64,000 bases of DNA, from contig NC_033645.1 of assembly GCF_001540865.1 (NCBI RefSeq), forward strand, positions 989,687-1,053,686. The letters are read 5' to 3'. Positions within the stretch are counted from its first letter, which is position 1; every line of letters starts with the position of its first letter. Shown in pieces: positions 12,500-24,230 of the stretch. Source of the DNA: Ananas comosus (lineage: Eukaryota; Streptophyta; Magnoliopsida; Poales; Bromeliaceae). The notes below the pieces were generated by a model. The model ran no database searches, was not told the origin of the DNA, and worked only from the letters and a program-made list of their open reading frames with translations. The translations under genes and the position numbers were made by a program.

Positions 12500-13665
12500 A
12501 CCAAAGATCCCTAACGTCGTGCGAATCCCCGACAGTAACACTTGCCCTGAGAAGAAGGAAGCGAGCGAAAACGCAGCTGCAGAAAAGGTGGTCGCAGCTC
12601 TCCGCAGAAAGAGCACAGAAGACAGTGGTTGTCCACCAGCATCCCTCGGGTGAGGAGTCTGTCCGCAGTTGGTAGTCTCTTACGGATTAGCACCCAGGTG
12701 AAGACTTTGATTTTAATAGGGGCTTTTAGACGCCAAAGTTGTAGGTTCAGCGGGTCCTTTACTCCAGCGCAGTCGATGAACTTGTAAAGGGAGTTAACCG
12801 AAAACTGGTGGTTGGGGGTCCACCGCCATTTGAGCAAGTCTGGACTGGTGCTGGGGCAGCATTGGCTTATTAGCTCTTTGAACAGGGAGAGTTGTCTAAG
12901 ATTCTCTGGGGAATGAGATGCTGCGAAGCCTATGCAGATGAAGCGTCATCTCCATCCTTTAGAGTTCCAACATTGTGAAACTCGGACCTCCTCGTTTGTA
13001 GTATTGGCGTAAATGTCTGGGAACGTGGTGCACAGGGGGGTTTCTCCAACCCAGATGTCTAACCACATCCTAATGTTGTTTCCATCTCCTAGTTCGTAAG
13101 AGACACTGCATTTAAAAACTTCTCGGCACCGGATCACACTTTTCCACCACTGCGAGGAAGGGGTAAAGGTTCTGCCCTCGTGCAGCGGCCTACGCCTGAA
13201 GTAGTAGAGTGTTCTAATCAGCTTGCACCAATACAGGTGTGGTTCATTAAGAAAGCGTCACCACCACTTGGTTAGGAGAGCCAAATTTATGGACTCCAGA
13301 TCTTTGATTCCCAACCTGTTTTCTTCCTTTCTTTTGCAAACTATTTTCCAGCTTACAAGGCATACTCCCCCGGAGATTTTGGAGCATCATTTCCAGAAAA
13401 AAGCTCTTTCTCAGGGCTTCAATACGGTGCAGCAACTATTTGGGCGCTTTGAAGATGGATAGGAAGAAAAGCGGCAAGTTGGTGAGGACCGAGTTGACTA
13501 AAGTCAGTCTTTTCCCTTGGGAGAGAAGTTTTACTTTCCATCCTTCTATTTTTGTTTCGACGCGGTTGATAACCGAGGCCCAGTCTTCCTTGCGCAGGTT
13601 CTTATTGTGGAGTGGGAGGCCCAGGTATCGGAACAGAAGCTTCCCAACTTTGCACCCTATGATAT
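12500..13665 (-). mobile_element. LINE (non-LTR retrotransposon) fragment, 3' part of ORF2
   Basis: Read on the minus strand from 13665. The first part encodes the C-terminal end of a plant LINE reverse transcriptase: YLGLPL, then RKEDWASVINRVE, then GWKVKLLSQGKRLTLVNSVL, then LSIFKAP. A TAG (about 13440) stands where the family normally has a Trp codon. The part at 12837-12590 encodes the RVT zinc-finger-like region: LWRLKAPIKIKVFTWVL, then LPTADRLLTRGM, then a Cys pair (CLLC). Frames change between the pieces (near 13230 and 12940), so it is dead. The catalytic YxDD part and ORF1 are absent. It is more GC-rich than its surroundings. Confidence 0.85.
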
Positions 13666-13668
13666 TGG

Positions 13669-13985
13669 CACTTTATCAACTTCCTCCACTTCCCACTTAT
13701 TTGATAGTCGATCTTATCTAAGTTTATTTACAATTTTACTTTTTCAATGTGCAAAAAAATAATTTTTTTCCACAGAATCAATATTCATTCCTACTTTATC
13801 TGCTTCTTGCACTTTCATCTTCTAGGCTTGTATAAGTTCCTTTGTAATTTTATATTTTTTAATACACAAAAACTTTTTTTTCTTATAGAATCATTCTTCT
13901 CTACTTTAGCAGCTTCCTCCACTTACGACTCACCTGTTAGTCTTATATAAGTTTATTGTTAATTTTACTTTTTCAATAAAGACAA
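13669..13985 (+). repeat. Pyrimidine-rich tandem repeat, three units
   Basis: Same units as at 3170-3535 and in the same order, beginning directly after the LINE fragment. Confidence 0.6.
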
Positions 13986-15540
13986 TTCACTTTGTTTTGA
14001 ATAGCGACCAAATTAATTACAAAAAAAAGTAACTAGTAGAAAAAATAATAAAAAACATAATAATTTAACTTCGTCCACTTTTGTGTTAATGTAAATTTTT
14101 TTTTGTAAACTTCCGAAGCCATTACCTTCCAATCAAACAAACAACAATAAAAAAATAATTTTTACATGAATTTTAATTCAATTAAAAAGTATTTTCAACC
14201 TTAAATCCATCATAGATAAATAAACAAGCCAGTTGTTGATTTTTCTTTTTATTAGAAAAAATTAAGTGGGTATTTGACGCATTTAAATTTTAAAATCAAA
14301 GTATAACTGATTCAAATCAAATAAATTAAAAAATTGTATAGTAAAATTAAAATTTTGAAAGGTTGGATAACTGATTCAAAATAATCTATACATCAGAAAA
14401 GTTCTATACATTTTTCGCCCTTAAAAAATACTATTTTTGTGCCATATTAAAGAGCATATATCTTATACCCTATAATCTAAAAATCCATTTTATATTTTTA
14501 GTATTGAAAAAGAGTTAATAAGATAAGTTAGTAAATCTTAATTAGACTTATCTCATTAATTGAATAATTGAAGTCTCTACATTTCTTGCACTTTACAACC
14601 ACTAAAATAATGTCTCCAAAATAACGTTTTGGATAAAATAATGCAAAATAAAAGGATTTTGAGAACTCGTGCGTGAAGTGGATTGAAAAAAACATCTTAT
14701 CAATTTTTATAAAAATTTCAGTACATGATTGTGAACTGAAATTCTGCGAATTAAGTTTGGCATATTACTTGTGAGAATTAGCTAATTCAATGTGGTTTAC
14801 TTTGGACTTTGTCTTTATGTTAAATAATAAAATTTAGTTAAATATGTTGGTTTGTAGGGAAAAAAAAAATAGTTGTTCGCGACAGTTATTTGGTTGAAAG
14901 AAAAAAAATACTATTTAACATATTTTTTATTATATATATTATTAATATAATTATTATTATGCTATATATGAAAAATTATTNACAAATTGGAATGCTAAAT
15001 ATAATAAAATGAAAATTTTGAACGGTTGGATAGTTGATTCAAAATAATTCATAGTTCAAGCCAGTTATGTACGTTTTTACTAGTTGGATAACTGATTCAA
15101 AATAATCTATACATCAGAAAAGTTCTATATATTTTTCCCCCTTAAAAAACACTATTTCTGAGCCATATTAAAGAGCATATATCTTATACCCTATAATCTA
15201 AAAATTCATTTTATATTTTTAGTATTGAAAAAGAGTTAATAAGATAAGTAATTAGTAAATCTTCATTAGACTTATCTCATTAATTGAATAATTGAAGTCT
15301 CTATTCCTTGCACTCTACAACCACTAAATGTCTCCAAAATAATGTTTTGGATAAAATAAAATAATGCGAAACGAAAAGATTTGGAGAACTCGCAGGTGAA
15401 GTGGATTGAAAGAAACATCTTCTCATTTTTTATGGAAATTTCCATACATGATTGTGAACGGAAATTCTGCGAATTAAGTTTGACATTTAATTTGTGAGAA
15501 TTGGCCAATTCAATGTTTACTTTGGACTTTATCTTAATGG
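13986..15540 (+). repeat. Third and fourth copies of the block A start
   Basis: 14015-14980 matches 3566-4270 and 6846-7740. A single N at 14981 then joins it to 15001-15540, which again matches about 14340-14800, with more divergence. A further weak copy lies at 16440-16800, directly upstream of chitinase copy 1. All are AT-rich and non-coding. Confidence 0.65.
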
Positions 15541-15894
15541 ATCCAGTTTCTCACTTTTATTTTTCAAGAAAAGATTGAGTTTTGTATTCTATTTTAGCAG
15601 CCGGAAAAAAACAAGAAAGAAGAGGAGAGCCCATTCGAAAAAAAGTTAATAAAGAAATAAATAAGGGAAATGACTACCAAAGTGAGAATGGATAACAAAC
15701 TTTGGCTATTTTGTATTTTCTAATTCTAAGTGGCCCAAAGGAGATTGACTAAGTAGAGGCAAAAACTGACTTTTTCTGCAGAATCATTCCTCCCTACTTT
15801 ATCCGCTTCCTCCACTTACAACTCATCCACTAGTCTTGTATAAATTTGTTCGTACTTTTACTTTAGCAACTAGATTAATCGTGAAAATAAATTA
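15541..15894 (+). repeat. Non-coding stretch with a single pyrimidine repeat unit
   Basis: It carries one unit of the pyrimidine-rich repeat (about 15775-15880) and the CAAACTTTGGCTATTTTGTA block. This is probably the ancestral arrangement in the 5' flank of chitinase copy 1. No gene. Confidence 0.45.
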
Positions 15895-16328
15895 GGGAAA
15901 ACTTCAAAAATCTCCCATGTGGTTTCACTTTTTTTCACTTTAGTATCCTGTGGTTTAAAATGTATCAAATCAGTATCCTGTGGTTTTTCACTTTATCACT
16001 TTAGTACCATGTGATTTAAAATGTACCAAGTTAGTACCCTGTGGTTTTGCATTTTATCACTTTAGTACCCTGTGATTTATATAAACCATAGGGTACCAAA
16101 GTGATAAAGTGTAAAATCATAGGGTACTAAAGTGATAAAGTGAGAAATCATAGGGTACTAACTTGATACATTTTAAACCACAGGATACTAAAGTAAAAAA
16201 AAGTGAAACCACAGGATACTAAAGTGAAAAAAAGTGAAACCACATGGTACTAACTTGATGCATTTCAAACCATAGGATACTAAAATGAAAAAGTATGAAA
16301 CCACAGGGGGGGTTTTTGAAGTTTTTCC
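15895..16328. mobile_element. Mutator-like MITE (GTGGTTT family), expanded
   Basis: It starts GGGAAAACTTCAAAAA and ends with the inverse TTTTTGAAGTTTTTCC. Its 9-bp flanks are AATAAATTA and AATAAACTA (one mismatch). Internally the GTGGTTT / AAACCA units are repeated several times on each arm, so the copy is longer than others. Paralogous blocks at 3575 and 14025 show the empty site. Confidence 0.75.
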
Positions 16329-16942
16329 AATAAACTAATAGAAAAAAATAATAAAAAAACTTAAAATTTAAATTTGCCTGCTTTTGTGTTAATGTAAAAA
16401 TTTTTAGTGAACCTCCAAAGCCATGAACTTGAAAAGTAGTTTCAACCTTAAATCTATCATGGATAAATAAACAAGCTGGTTGTTGATTTTTCTTTTATCA
16501 GAGAAAATTGATTGGGTATTTGACGTATTTAAATTTTGAAGTCAAAATATTATTGCCTAACTTAAATTAAACAAATAGAAAAATTATATAGTAAAATTAA
16601 AGTTTGAAAGGTTGTATAGCTGATCAAAATAATCTATAGTTCAAATAAATTATGTACGTTCTAATCTTCAAAAACAGTATCGACAAACCATATTAAAGAG
16701 CACGTAACTTACACTCTCTCACCCTGGATCTCAAATCTAGTTTACATTTTTAGTAACAAGAAAAAGTTATCTTAGTAAATCGTAATTTCTCTATATTTAT
16801 AATTACCAAGTTAAAGTCAAAGACCAATCACATGCTAAGATAACGACCAGTTCCAATTTCTTTCCTCTATTTATAATCTATGTATAGACACCCATCCCTA
16901 ACTCCAACTCCAAGCTCTCAGAAGAAAGAAAGAAAAAAAAAA
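16329..16942 (+). promoter_or_regulatory. 5' flank and core promoter of chitinase copy 1
   Basis: A TATA-like TATTTATAAT lies at 16868-16877, 66 nt before the ATG at 16943. An in-frame upstream ATG at 16880 is too close to this box to be in the mRNA, so I use 16943. The short leader is A-rich. The sequence further up (16440-16800) is a diverged copy of the block A repeat. No specific elicitor element is claimed. Confidence 0.55.
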
Positions 16943-18140
16943 ATGTCTGCGACGGTAACGAATACGTTAATCTTAATGGTGGCGATCTTGGCCTCGCCGT
17001 TGGGCCGCGCTCTCGCCGAGCAGTGTGGGAGCCAAGCTGGCGGGGCGACGTGCCCCAACGGCCTCTGCTGCAGCAAGTTTGGCTACTGCGGAAGCACTTC
17101 CGCCTACTGCGGCGATGGCAACTGCCAGAGCCAGTGCGGCGGAGGCGGAGGCGGAGGCGGAGGCGGTGGCGGAGGCGGAGGCAGCGGTGTTGCGTCCATA
17201 GTCAGCTCGGCACTGTTCGATCAGATGCTGAAGCACCGCAACGAGAACTCGTGCCCGGCGCACGGGTTCTACACTTACAACGCATTCATCGCGGCCGCCA
17301 ACTCGTTCAGCGGCTTCGGGACGACGGGGGACGTTGCCACGCAGAAGAGAGAGATCGCGGCGTTCCTCGCGCAGACGTCGCATGAGACCACAGGTTAGTA
17401 CTTTCTTCTTCTTTTTTTTTTCTATAATAAGATATCATGAGAATCAGTACTAAAGTCATCTCAATATGTGAATACAGGAGGTTGGCCCACTGCACCGGAT
17501 GGACCGTATGCATGGGGTTACTGTTTTCTACAAGAGCAAGGTAACCCACCGGACTACTGCGTACAGAGTGCACAGTGGCCGTGCGCTCCGGGGAAGAAAT
17601 ATTACGGCCGAGGGCCCATTCAAATCTCCTAGTATGTACCGTGAAATAGCTTTTATTCATTCATAGTTTGGATTATTCATATAGTGTTAATATGTTGACA
17701 AAATTATATGACATACTAAACTAATAAATATAAACATTTTAACAAATATTTTTTATTTGACTTGTCTCAGCAACTACAACTATGGGCCGGCGGGAAAAGC
17801 TATCGGAGCGGACCTGCTCAACAACCCGGACTTGGTCGCCACGGACCCGACAATCTCATTCAAGACCGCAATCTGGTACTGGATGACCCCTCAGTCGCCC
17901 AAGCCATCCTGCCACGACGTGATCACCGGTCAATGGACCCCTTCTGCCGCCGACAAATCGGCCGGTCGGCTTCCGGGGTATGGAGTGATCACCAACATCA
18001 TCAACGGCGGGCTCGAGTGCGGGCACGGGTCCGACAGCCGCGTCGCTGATCGGATCGGGTTCTACAAGAGATATTGTGACATTCTGGGAGTCAGCTATGG
18101 GGATAACTTGGACTGCTATAATCAGAGGCCCTTTGGCTAA
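16943..18140 (+). CDS. Class I endochitinase (GH19), poly-Gly hinge, chitinase copy 1
   Basis: Exons 16943-17393, 17478-17631 and 17771-18140 join in frame to a 324-residue protein; introns are GT-AG, 84 and 139 nt. Residues 1-25 are a signal peptide. Residues 26-65 are a hevein-type chitin-binding domain with all eight Cys and the binding aromatics (SKFGYC, AYC). Residues 66-82 are a hinge of 15 Gly. The rest is the GH19 domain. The two catalytic acids are present: E148 in HETTGGW and E170 in CFLQEQ, 22 residues apart as in barley chitinase (E67/E89). The substrate-cleft motif YNYNYG spans the exon 2/3 junction. It should hydrolyse beta-1,4 links in chitin. It ends NQRPFG with no C-terminal tail, so secretion to the apoplast is more likely than vacuolar sorting (inference). 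Length and intron positions are normal for class I. Confidence 0.95.
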
Positions 18141-18240
18141 GCTTTTAGCTAGAGCCAGTGGAATAAGACCGGTTAATAAGGCCACTTTCTATTGTAATAA
18201 ATAATCACCTCTCGGTGAAAAGAATGTAATAAATAAGACC
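18141..18240 (+). terminator. 3' UTR and poly(A) signals of chitinase copy 1
   Basis: Several AATAAA or near matches (AATAAATAATC at about 18197, AATAAATAAGACC at about 18228) follow the stop. The same 3' UTR, with GTAATGAATAAGACTATAAT, follows copies 2 and 5, so it is a conserved part of the gene unit. Confidence 0.55.
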
Positions 18241-19367
18241 ATAATGGCAACGTGATGACCATGCTGTTGTAGTTCTATTAGCAAACATGCTCCAGAGGAA
18301 GCAGTATCTTTGATGCTTTAATTTAGTGTTTACGGTTACATACGGACCAGATCATATATTGTTTTCTTTTAAAATAATGAAGGCTTTCTAAACTTATTTA
18401 GACGTTTCGTATCTCATTTCAATCACAAATTTATCAAACATCTAAGAGAAAAGTTAGGGCGAAGTCGACTATTTATAGTGTCGATTGATAAAAAAGATGA
18501 ATAATTGAAATCAAACCTTCAAATCTTACCTTTATGTAATGTGGTTTTAAAAGTCCTTAAGAAAATGAAATACATTTATAGGCCAAACCTAGTGTAGTTA
18601 GCTAAAGCCTTAACAATTATTACCGAGGTTTCGAGTTTTGAAACCTAATTGAATTATATTTTTTGCAAGATTTTGCAAATGAAGATTTGTTGTAAAGATT
18701 TGCGAAAAAGTGGAGGATTAGGAGGGATGCGGGTGTAAAATTTCAAATATAAAGAGAAAGTTAGAAATAAATATTGTTATGTGACAGTGTAATAATTTTT
18801 TTAGTAATTAATTGTTTTGCATTAGAGAGTTGGCCCGTGCTGGCCCAATTCTATGATTCCCAAATTCCCGTTACAATTAAAATTTGGACCCGTTACCAGC
18901 CCTAATCATATAGTATATTATTTTCAAGTTGAATTTTTCAAAATTAGCACAATTTTTATTTTTTTTCCCTTTAAAACATGTCAATAGCTAGCTGCGTATG
19001 AATCTGCTATGTTAAGTGTGAATTGTTAATTTATTTCTTTCAAATATATTTTAAATTATTAAAATTTTAGATAGTTTATTAAAATTCATCTAAAGATTAA
19101 TTTTTTAAAAAACAACTCTCTATATTTTAATAAAAAAATTAAAATAAATTTTAAAATAAATAAAAATATATAGTAAAAATAGGCTTGTCTATAGCCCAGA
19201 CTTGTCTGGGCTACGACTGTGCTGATCTATGTTCGAACAAAGTTGGCCCGGCACAGCACGTTATAGTTCCAAATAATGTGTCGTACCGAGCTGGGCCAAC
19301 TTTATTCATAACCACAGACCAGCATAGTCCTGACTCAAACAAGTTTGGACTATGGACAAGACTATTT

Positions 19368-19402
<35 letters not shown>

Positions 19403-19913
19403 TTTCAATTTTATTTTTAACTTCTTATCTCTAATTTTATAAAATACATATAGTTATTATCTTTTTGCTTCTTCTTTAGGATTATGCAGTGTCTACAATG
19501 TCCATGCAAGCAAGTAAATGTCCATGCAAGAGTAAAAAGTGGATACTATGGAAAATATAAATGATATATATACTATACATGCCGTGTTGGATATTTGTAA
19601 AAATAATAATCATAATATATTAATGAGGCAATTTTATGGATACCCCCTTCCAAAGTCTAAAATATAATGATGCCCCTATAAAATTTAAAATATCATTTAT
19701 ATCCCTGTAAACACAAAAAATTATTAGCCTTACCGTTAGTTGTGTTAGCTTTATCACAGCTATTAAAGGGGTAAAGATGGGTTATCTTTTAAAATGATTT
19801 ATTTACTCCCAGCTATCTCTTAAGCAAAATAGTATGGAGACCCTCTCAACTATATGCTATTTTGAAACGGCTCCCTCAACTTTTTATTTTTTTAGCTGAC
19901 GCCCCATTAACTT
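18241..19913 (+). repeat. Duplicated 3' spacer, no gene seen
   Basis: Landmarks here recur in order at 36700-37600: TTTAGGGTTTA-like, CATACGGACCAGATCA, GGTGTAAAATTTCAAAT, and AAAGTTGGCCCGGCACA. Two stretches near 18600 and 37055 resemble weak tRNA-like sequence (GAGGTTTCGAG...). A (TA)n microsatellite lies at 19371-19396. No coding potential is seen. Confidence 0.6.
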
Positions 19914-19916
19914 TTA

Positions 19917-21284
19917 GGGCGTGTTTGGTTTGAAATCGGAGTTGGAATCGAAATCGGAATCGGAATCGGAATCAAATTAAGCTGTAATCGGAATCGGAAT
20001 GACTCATTATCTAATTCTGTTTGGTTCATCATCTGAATCGGAATTGGAACAAATCATTCCTATTGTCGGTGTTTGGTTCAGGTGGATATAAAAAACGTAT
20101 TCAAATTAATATACTAACATTATTTTTATAATATATTAATTTAGATTCAAATTAAATATTAAATATTAAAAAAATTACATCAAAATTTTAAAATAATGTC
20201 AAAATTTTAAATCTTTTTTTTTAAAAAAAATAAACTTTGAAGTTGAATGGATAATTCAAAATATGAAACTAAATTTTGATTTATTCAAATTCAAACTTAA
20301 TAAATTATCAATTTTAATTTTAATTGTGGAATTATAAATTTAATTAAAGTTTGAAATAAAATTTGAATAAAATTTATATAAATTAAAATTGTAATTTAAG
20401 GGCTGTTTTGTTTTATCCATTTTGGGCATCGGAATGGGAATTACTCGGCTTTGATCAGAATCGGTTAATCTTGTTTGGTTCGCAATAATCGGTTTGGATT
20501 CCTATTCCGGACTGGAAGAAATGGCGTCATTCGCTTTCAACTTGATTCCGGTCTTCTTACCCGAATTGAGATTTCATTCACGGAAAAAGCCCATAAGTTT
20601 CGAAGGCTAATTGACATCTCACCCTCCTTCCTTCACGCCGCTTTCTTCATCAAAAAAAACAAAAACCTATCTCTATTAACACCTCTATTCCTAACCCACA
20701 TCAATAAAAGTTTTTAAAAATAAATTTGATATTTTTTTTGGAAAACTTATTAGAGAATAGTATTATATTTTTTATAAATTTTAAATAATATAAATTTATA
20801 TTTAAGAGTAAAATTAGTATTATAGTTTCTATAATTTTTTTAGTTTATACGAACTAAACAATAAAATGTGAATAACTCATTTCAATTCCTAATCCACAAA
20901 TAAACCAAACATCTTGAGAGAGTGGGCCATTCCAATTACCATTCCAATTCATTCACATTTCATTATCCATTCCAATTCCACCCTTGAACCAAACAAGCCC
21001 TAAATTTAAATTCATAAGTTAGATTCGAAATACTTGATTAAATTTTAATTTTTAATTTAAGCTCAAATTAAAAATAAATTTAATCCGAATAAATATTTAT
21101 TCTGTTCGGATTCAACTTTCAATCCGGCCTAGGAGGCCGGATTGAAAAAAGAGGTGATTGGGGGATTCCCATTCCACTCGGGTATCGGAATCGGAATGGA
21201 ACTCCGCGTACCAAACACCCACAAACGGATTCACCAATTCCGATTCTGATTCCAGGATGAAAAAGAAGCGAACCAAACACGCAC
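19917..21284. mobile_element. Tourist/PIF-like element, 1.37 kb, with nested copy
   Basis: The ends are GGGCGTGTTTGGTTT and AACGAACCAAACACGCAC-like inverses, flanked by TTA (19914-19916 and 21285-21287). GGAATCGGAATCGGAATC-type subterminal repeats lie inside both ends. An opposite-orientation relative lies at 58217-59025 without the nested insertion. No transposase. The 3-bp TTA duplication and TIR point to PIF/Harbinger. Confidence 0.75.
20400..21000. mobile_element. Nested Tourist-like element
   Basis: GGGCTGTTTTGTTT at the left and AACCAAACAAGCCC at the right, flanked by TAA on both sides (20397-20399 and 21001-21003). It sits inside the 19917-21284 element. The relative at 58217-59025 lacks it, which gives the insertion order. 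Confidence 0.7.
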
Positions 21285-21287
21285 TTA

Positions 21288-22478
21288 GATTTTTAAAAAA
21301 TTAACTAATTTTAGTGTATGAAAAATGAGAATTTTTGTGTTGTTTTGATGATTTTACCAAATCTAGTGGCTTTATTTATTTTTTAGTAAATAAATAACTA
21401 TGTATAAAAATTTAAATAAAAATAAATGTTAAGGAATTATCCAATCTTTCTTTCTATCTTGAAAACATAAAATTTTTTTTAACCAAAATTATTCTCAATA
21501 ATTTTATCTGCATTAAATGGATTAAAAAACTGAAATATAATATATTTTAGCTCTTGAACAAAACTTTTTTTTTTTTTTTCAAATGACAAAACAATGCATG
21601 CATATAATTATGTGATTTATTTTTGATTAAATAGAAAAAAAATAAAATTTATAATTTATTTCAAAATTTCTATTACTGTTTAGGAATGTGAATAGATACA
21701 CAATTTTATCCGAATTCAATTTTGAATAGAATGAGCTTAATCGATGCTGAGTAGTGATAGTTTCAATTATAGCTATAAAAAAATAAAATTCCACCGTATG
21801 TAAATTCAGTTATGATTTTGGTGTATATCTAAACTAAACCTGAACCAAAACCCGAAGCTAAAAACAGAACCAAAATAAGATAAAAACATACTATACATAA
21901 AATACAATTTTTATATTTTTTAATAATTAATATATATTAGTAATTTAATTTAATTTAATATTTCTATATTAAATACTCAAATTTAAATTTACAAAAATTA
22001 TCTTCAAATACCTATTAGTATTTCTACTATTAATAAGAGATAAAGGGTAAAAATGATATTTTAAAAAATTAACTCTATTTTAGACGGGTCTTAACGGACG
22101 TTAACTAGTGGAGGATATTTATGATAATTTTTAATATATTAGAGCGCAATCGTGATATTATCAATTTTAGAAGGGTATTGATGAAATTATAATATATAGC
22201 CCCTATAAGGATATTTATGAAATTATCTCTATATTAATATAAGAACACATGTTAGAAGTAAACATAAAATTCATAAAATATGACATAGTAGAAATTCATT
22301 CTTTCCCAGCAATAAATATTGTTACTATTGATAATTATTAGTTGTACGTAAGGACAATATTTCCATGTTTTTATTACATAAAATATCGTTAAAACTTTTC
22401 TAAATACCAGAACAGAGAAAACAAAGGAACTTATAATTTGCCAAAACTAAGCTTTGTAATTATGCATATATTAAAGGG
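21288..22478. other. AT-rich spacer, no gene seen
   Basis: I see no convincing coding frame, RNA or transposon end. From about 22290 the sequence is homologous to spacers at 37730, 48700 and 57700 (GGTTAAAACTTTTCTAAATA). Confidence 0.5.
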
Positions 22479-22836
22479 TAACTTTAAATGCCATCTCTTG
22501 GATTTCGTCATTTCTCACTTTACTACCCTATAGTTTAAAGTATATTAATTTATTATCATATGACTTTTTTTGTTTTTTCATAAATCCCTTTATTAATTTT
22601 CCTTAAATCATATACAAAAAAACTTCACATATCCCACTTATAGTTTATCGAATATTCAATTTAGTACTTTTTAATGTTAATTTTATCACTAATTTAGCAA
22701 AAAAAAAAAATTAATGGAGAGGATAGTAAAAAGAAAAAAAATAAAATTATATGGTACGAAAGTGATACACTTTAAATTACAGAGTACTAAAGTAAGAAAA
22801 CACGAAACTACAGAAATGACATTTGAAGTATTTTTT
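22479..22836. mobile_element. Mutator-like MITE (GTGGTTT family), diverged
   Basis: The arms carry the family motifs (CACTTTACTACCCTATAGTTTAAAG and its inverse). The flanks TATATTAAA and TAAATTAAA differ at one of nine bases. The paralogous spacers at 37830, 50035 and 57850 read straight through ATTAAACATGCAAATGG, so they are empty sites. Confidence 0.7.
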
Positions 22837-23338
22837 AAATTAAACATGCAAATGGAGATGATAAATCAAATTTTCTTCCTTACTTCAATGAGCAGTACAA
22901 AATTAAATTAACTGTAATGGATGCGCTCACAACACACGCTTAAAATGTGCACAGGCTAATGTAGACAACGTTGATAGAGATGTAACTTACTGTGAACCGA
23001 GCCGAATATTCTTACTCTTTTGTATCTATATACAAAATTATTTTTGATGATGGGATATTCGAATGCTCCAACACCATAACCGACAGTTCATATTATTGAA
23101 GTTGATGCGAAGCAATTGAACCTTATTTGGTTGGTTAGGACATAACGAATATTGATATAAATTGTCTATACCTGAAATAGCTTACTACTTCAAAATAAGC
23201 TACTTTTGATTCTGCAAAATTATGTTTGTTCAGTAATACTGTTATTCCTAGTAGTAATTTAAATTGCATTCGGTTAATTTTATAGAATAGTAAGGGATAG
23301 TGAAAAAAAATAGCAATTGACCTTGGTATAAAATAAAA
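22837..23338 (+). repeat. Duplicated spacer segment
   Basis: It recurs at 38020-38600 and 50100-50600 (GAAGTTGATGCGAAGCAATTGAA; GAATAGTAAGGGATAGTG). AT-rich, non-coding. Confidence 0.55.
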
Positions 23339-24217
23339 GGGTTAATTGTATATAGGTCCCCGCAAAAATAATGAATCGCAGATATATTCCGACAAAGTTC
23401 AACGTTCAGATATTATCCCGGCAAAAATCCTAATATTTTTATATATGTACCTATTGTTAGGTTCCATTAGAGAAATTTAGTTAACCACAGTTAAAATACT
23501 TAACCATGATTAATTAATAAGGTGAATTGAAAATTTTATCCCTCTTCCTCTTCCTCTTCCTCTACCTCTTCTGCTTGTCAGAGTGGTCGTCGTCGTCATT
23601 GTTGGCGAGTGAGGAGATGCGGCGGGCGATCACGGCATAGAAGGAGGAGCTGCGGTCGTGGAGGAAAGGGCCGATGGAGGCCACGTTGACTGCGGAAAGG
23701 GGATTGGGCGGGCGTGGACCGTTGGATCGGGCGGTGGCTGGACAATGGCCTCCGCTGCCTCCTTCTTCTTCTACTTCTTCTTCTTCTTCTTCGTATCTTC
23801 CTTCTCCACCTCCTTTTCTTCATCTTCTCCTTCTTTGTCGTCGTCGTCGATGATCTGATTGTCGTGCCCGTGTGGACCATCGTCACGAGCGCTTTCGACG
23901 GCAGCGGCCGCATCTTCGCCTTCCGCTTCGCCGCTGCGGGCCTCAACCTTGTCCTCATCGGCCACAACTTCGACAAGCGCTGCGACATCGCCGCCGCCGC
24001 CGTTGGCTCTGGCAGCCCGAAAAGGAAGAGAAAGAGGAAGAGAGCAAAAATATCATTTCACTAACCTAGTGTTAAAAAATAAACAGTTCTCTAACGGATC
24101 CTAAGTAGAGGGACATATCTGAAAGTATTAGATTTTTGTAGGGATAACATCTGAAAGTTGAACTTTGCAGGATATATCTGTAAGTCACCATGTTTGCGGG
24201 GTGTATGCGATTAACCC
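23339..24217. mobile_element. Pack-MULE-like element carrying a host gene fragment
   Basis: TIRs of about 90 bp (GGGTTAATTGTATATAGGTC on the left; the inverse ends CGATTAACCC). Perfect 9-bp target duplications AAAATAAAA lie at 23330-23338 and 24218-24226, the Mutator hallmark. The paralogous spacer at about 38595 reads AAAATAAAATTT without the element. The interior (about 23540-24050) is strongly GC-rich, unlike anything nearby, and includes a recognisable dehydrogenase piece. No transposase. Confidence 0.85.
23873..24004 (+). pseudogene. Captured fragment resembling very-long-chain 3-oxoacyl-CoA reductase (SDR family)
   Basis: Read in the frame of 23714, a hydrophobic Leu/Phe-rich stretch precedes WTIVTSAFDGSGR, then FAFRFAAAGLNLVLIGHN and FDKRCD. 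Plant KCR1-type reductases have a membrane segment and then the Rossmann motif TGxTDGIGR, then an AFQLA-GLNLVLVGRNPDKL-like run. Here the nucleotide-binding motif is degraded (TG to TS, GIG to GSG). Only the N-terminal fold is present, and the Ser-Tyr-Lys catalytic region is absent. This is an acquired exon piece, not an enzyme. Confidence 0.6.
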
Positions 24218-24230
24218 AAAATAAAATGTG

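Noticed and set aside
16880..16942. Upstream in-frame ATG giving a 21-residue extension of copy 1
   Set aside because: It lies about 3-10 nt after the TATA-like box, so it is probably not transcribed, and the extension would mask the signal peptide.
16973..17383. Antisense and alternative-frame ORFs over chitinase exon 1 (also at 55047-55511, 62592-63275)
   Set aside because: They are shadows of GC-rich coding sequence; the sense frame has the signal peptide, hevein and GH19 motifs.
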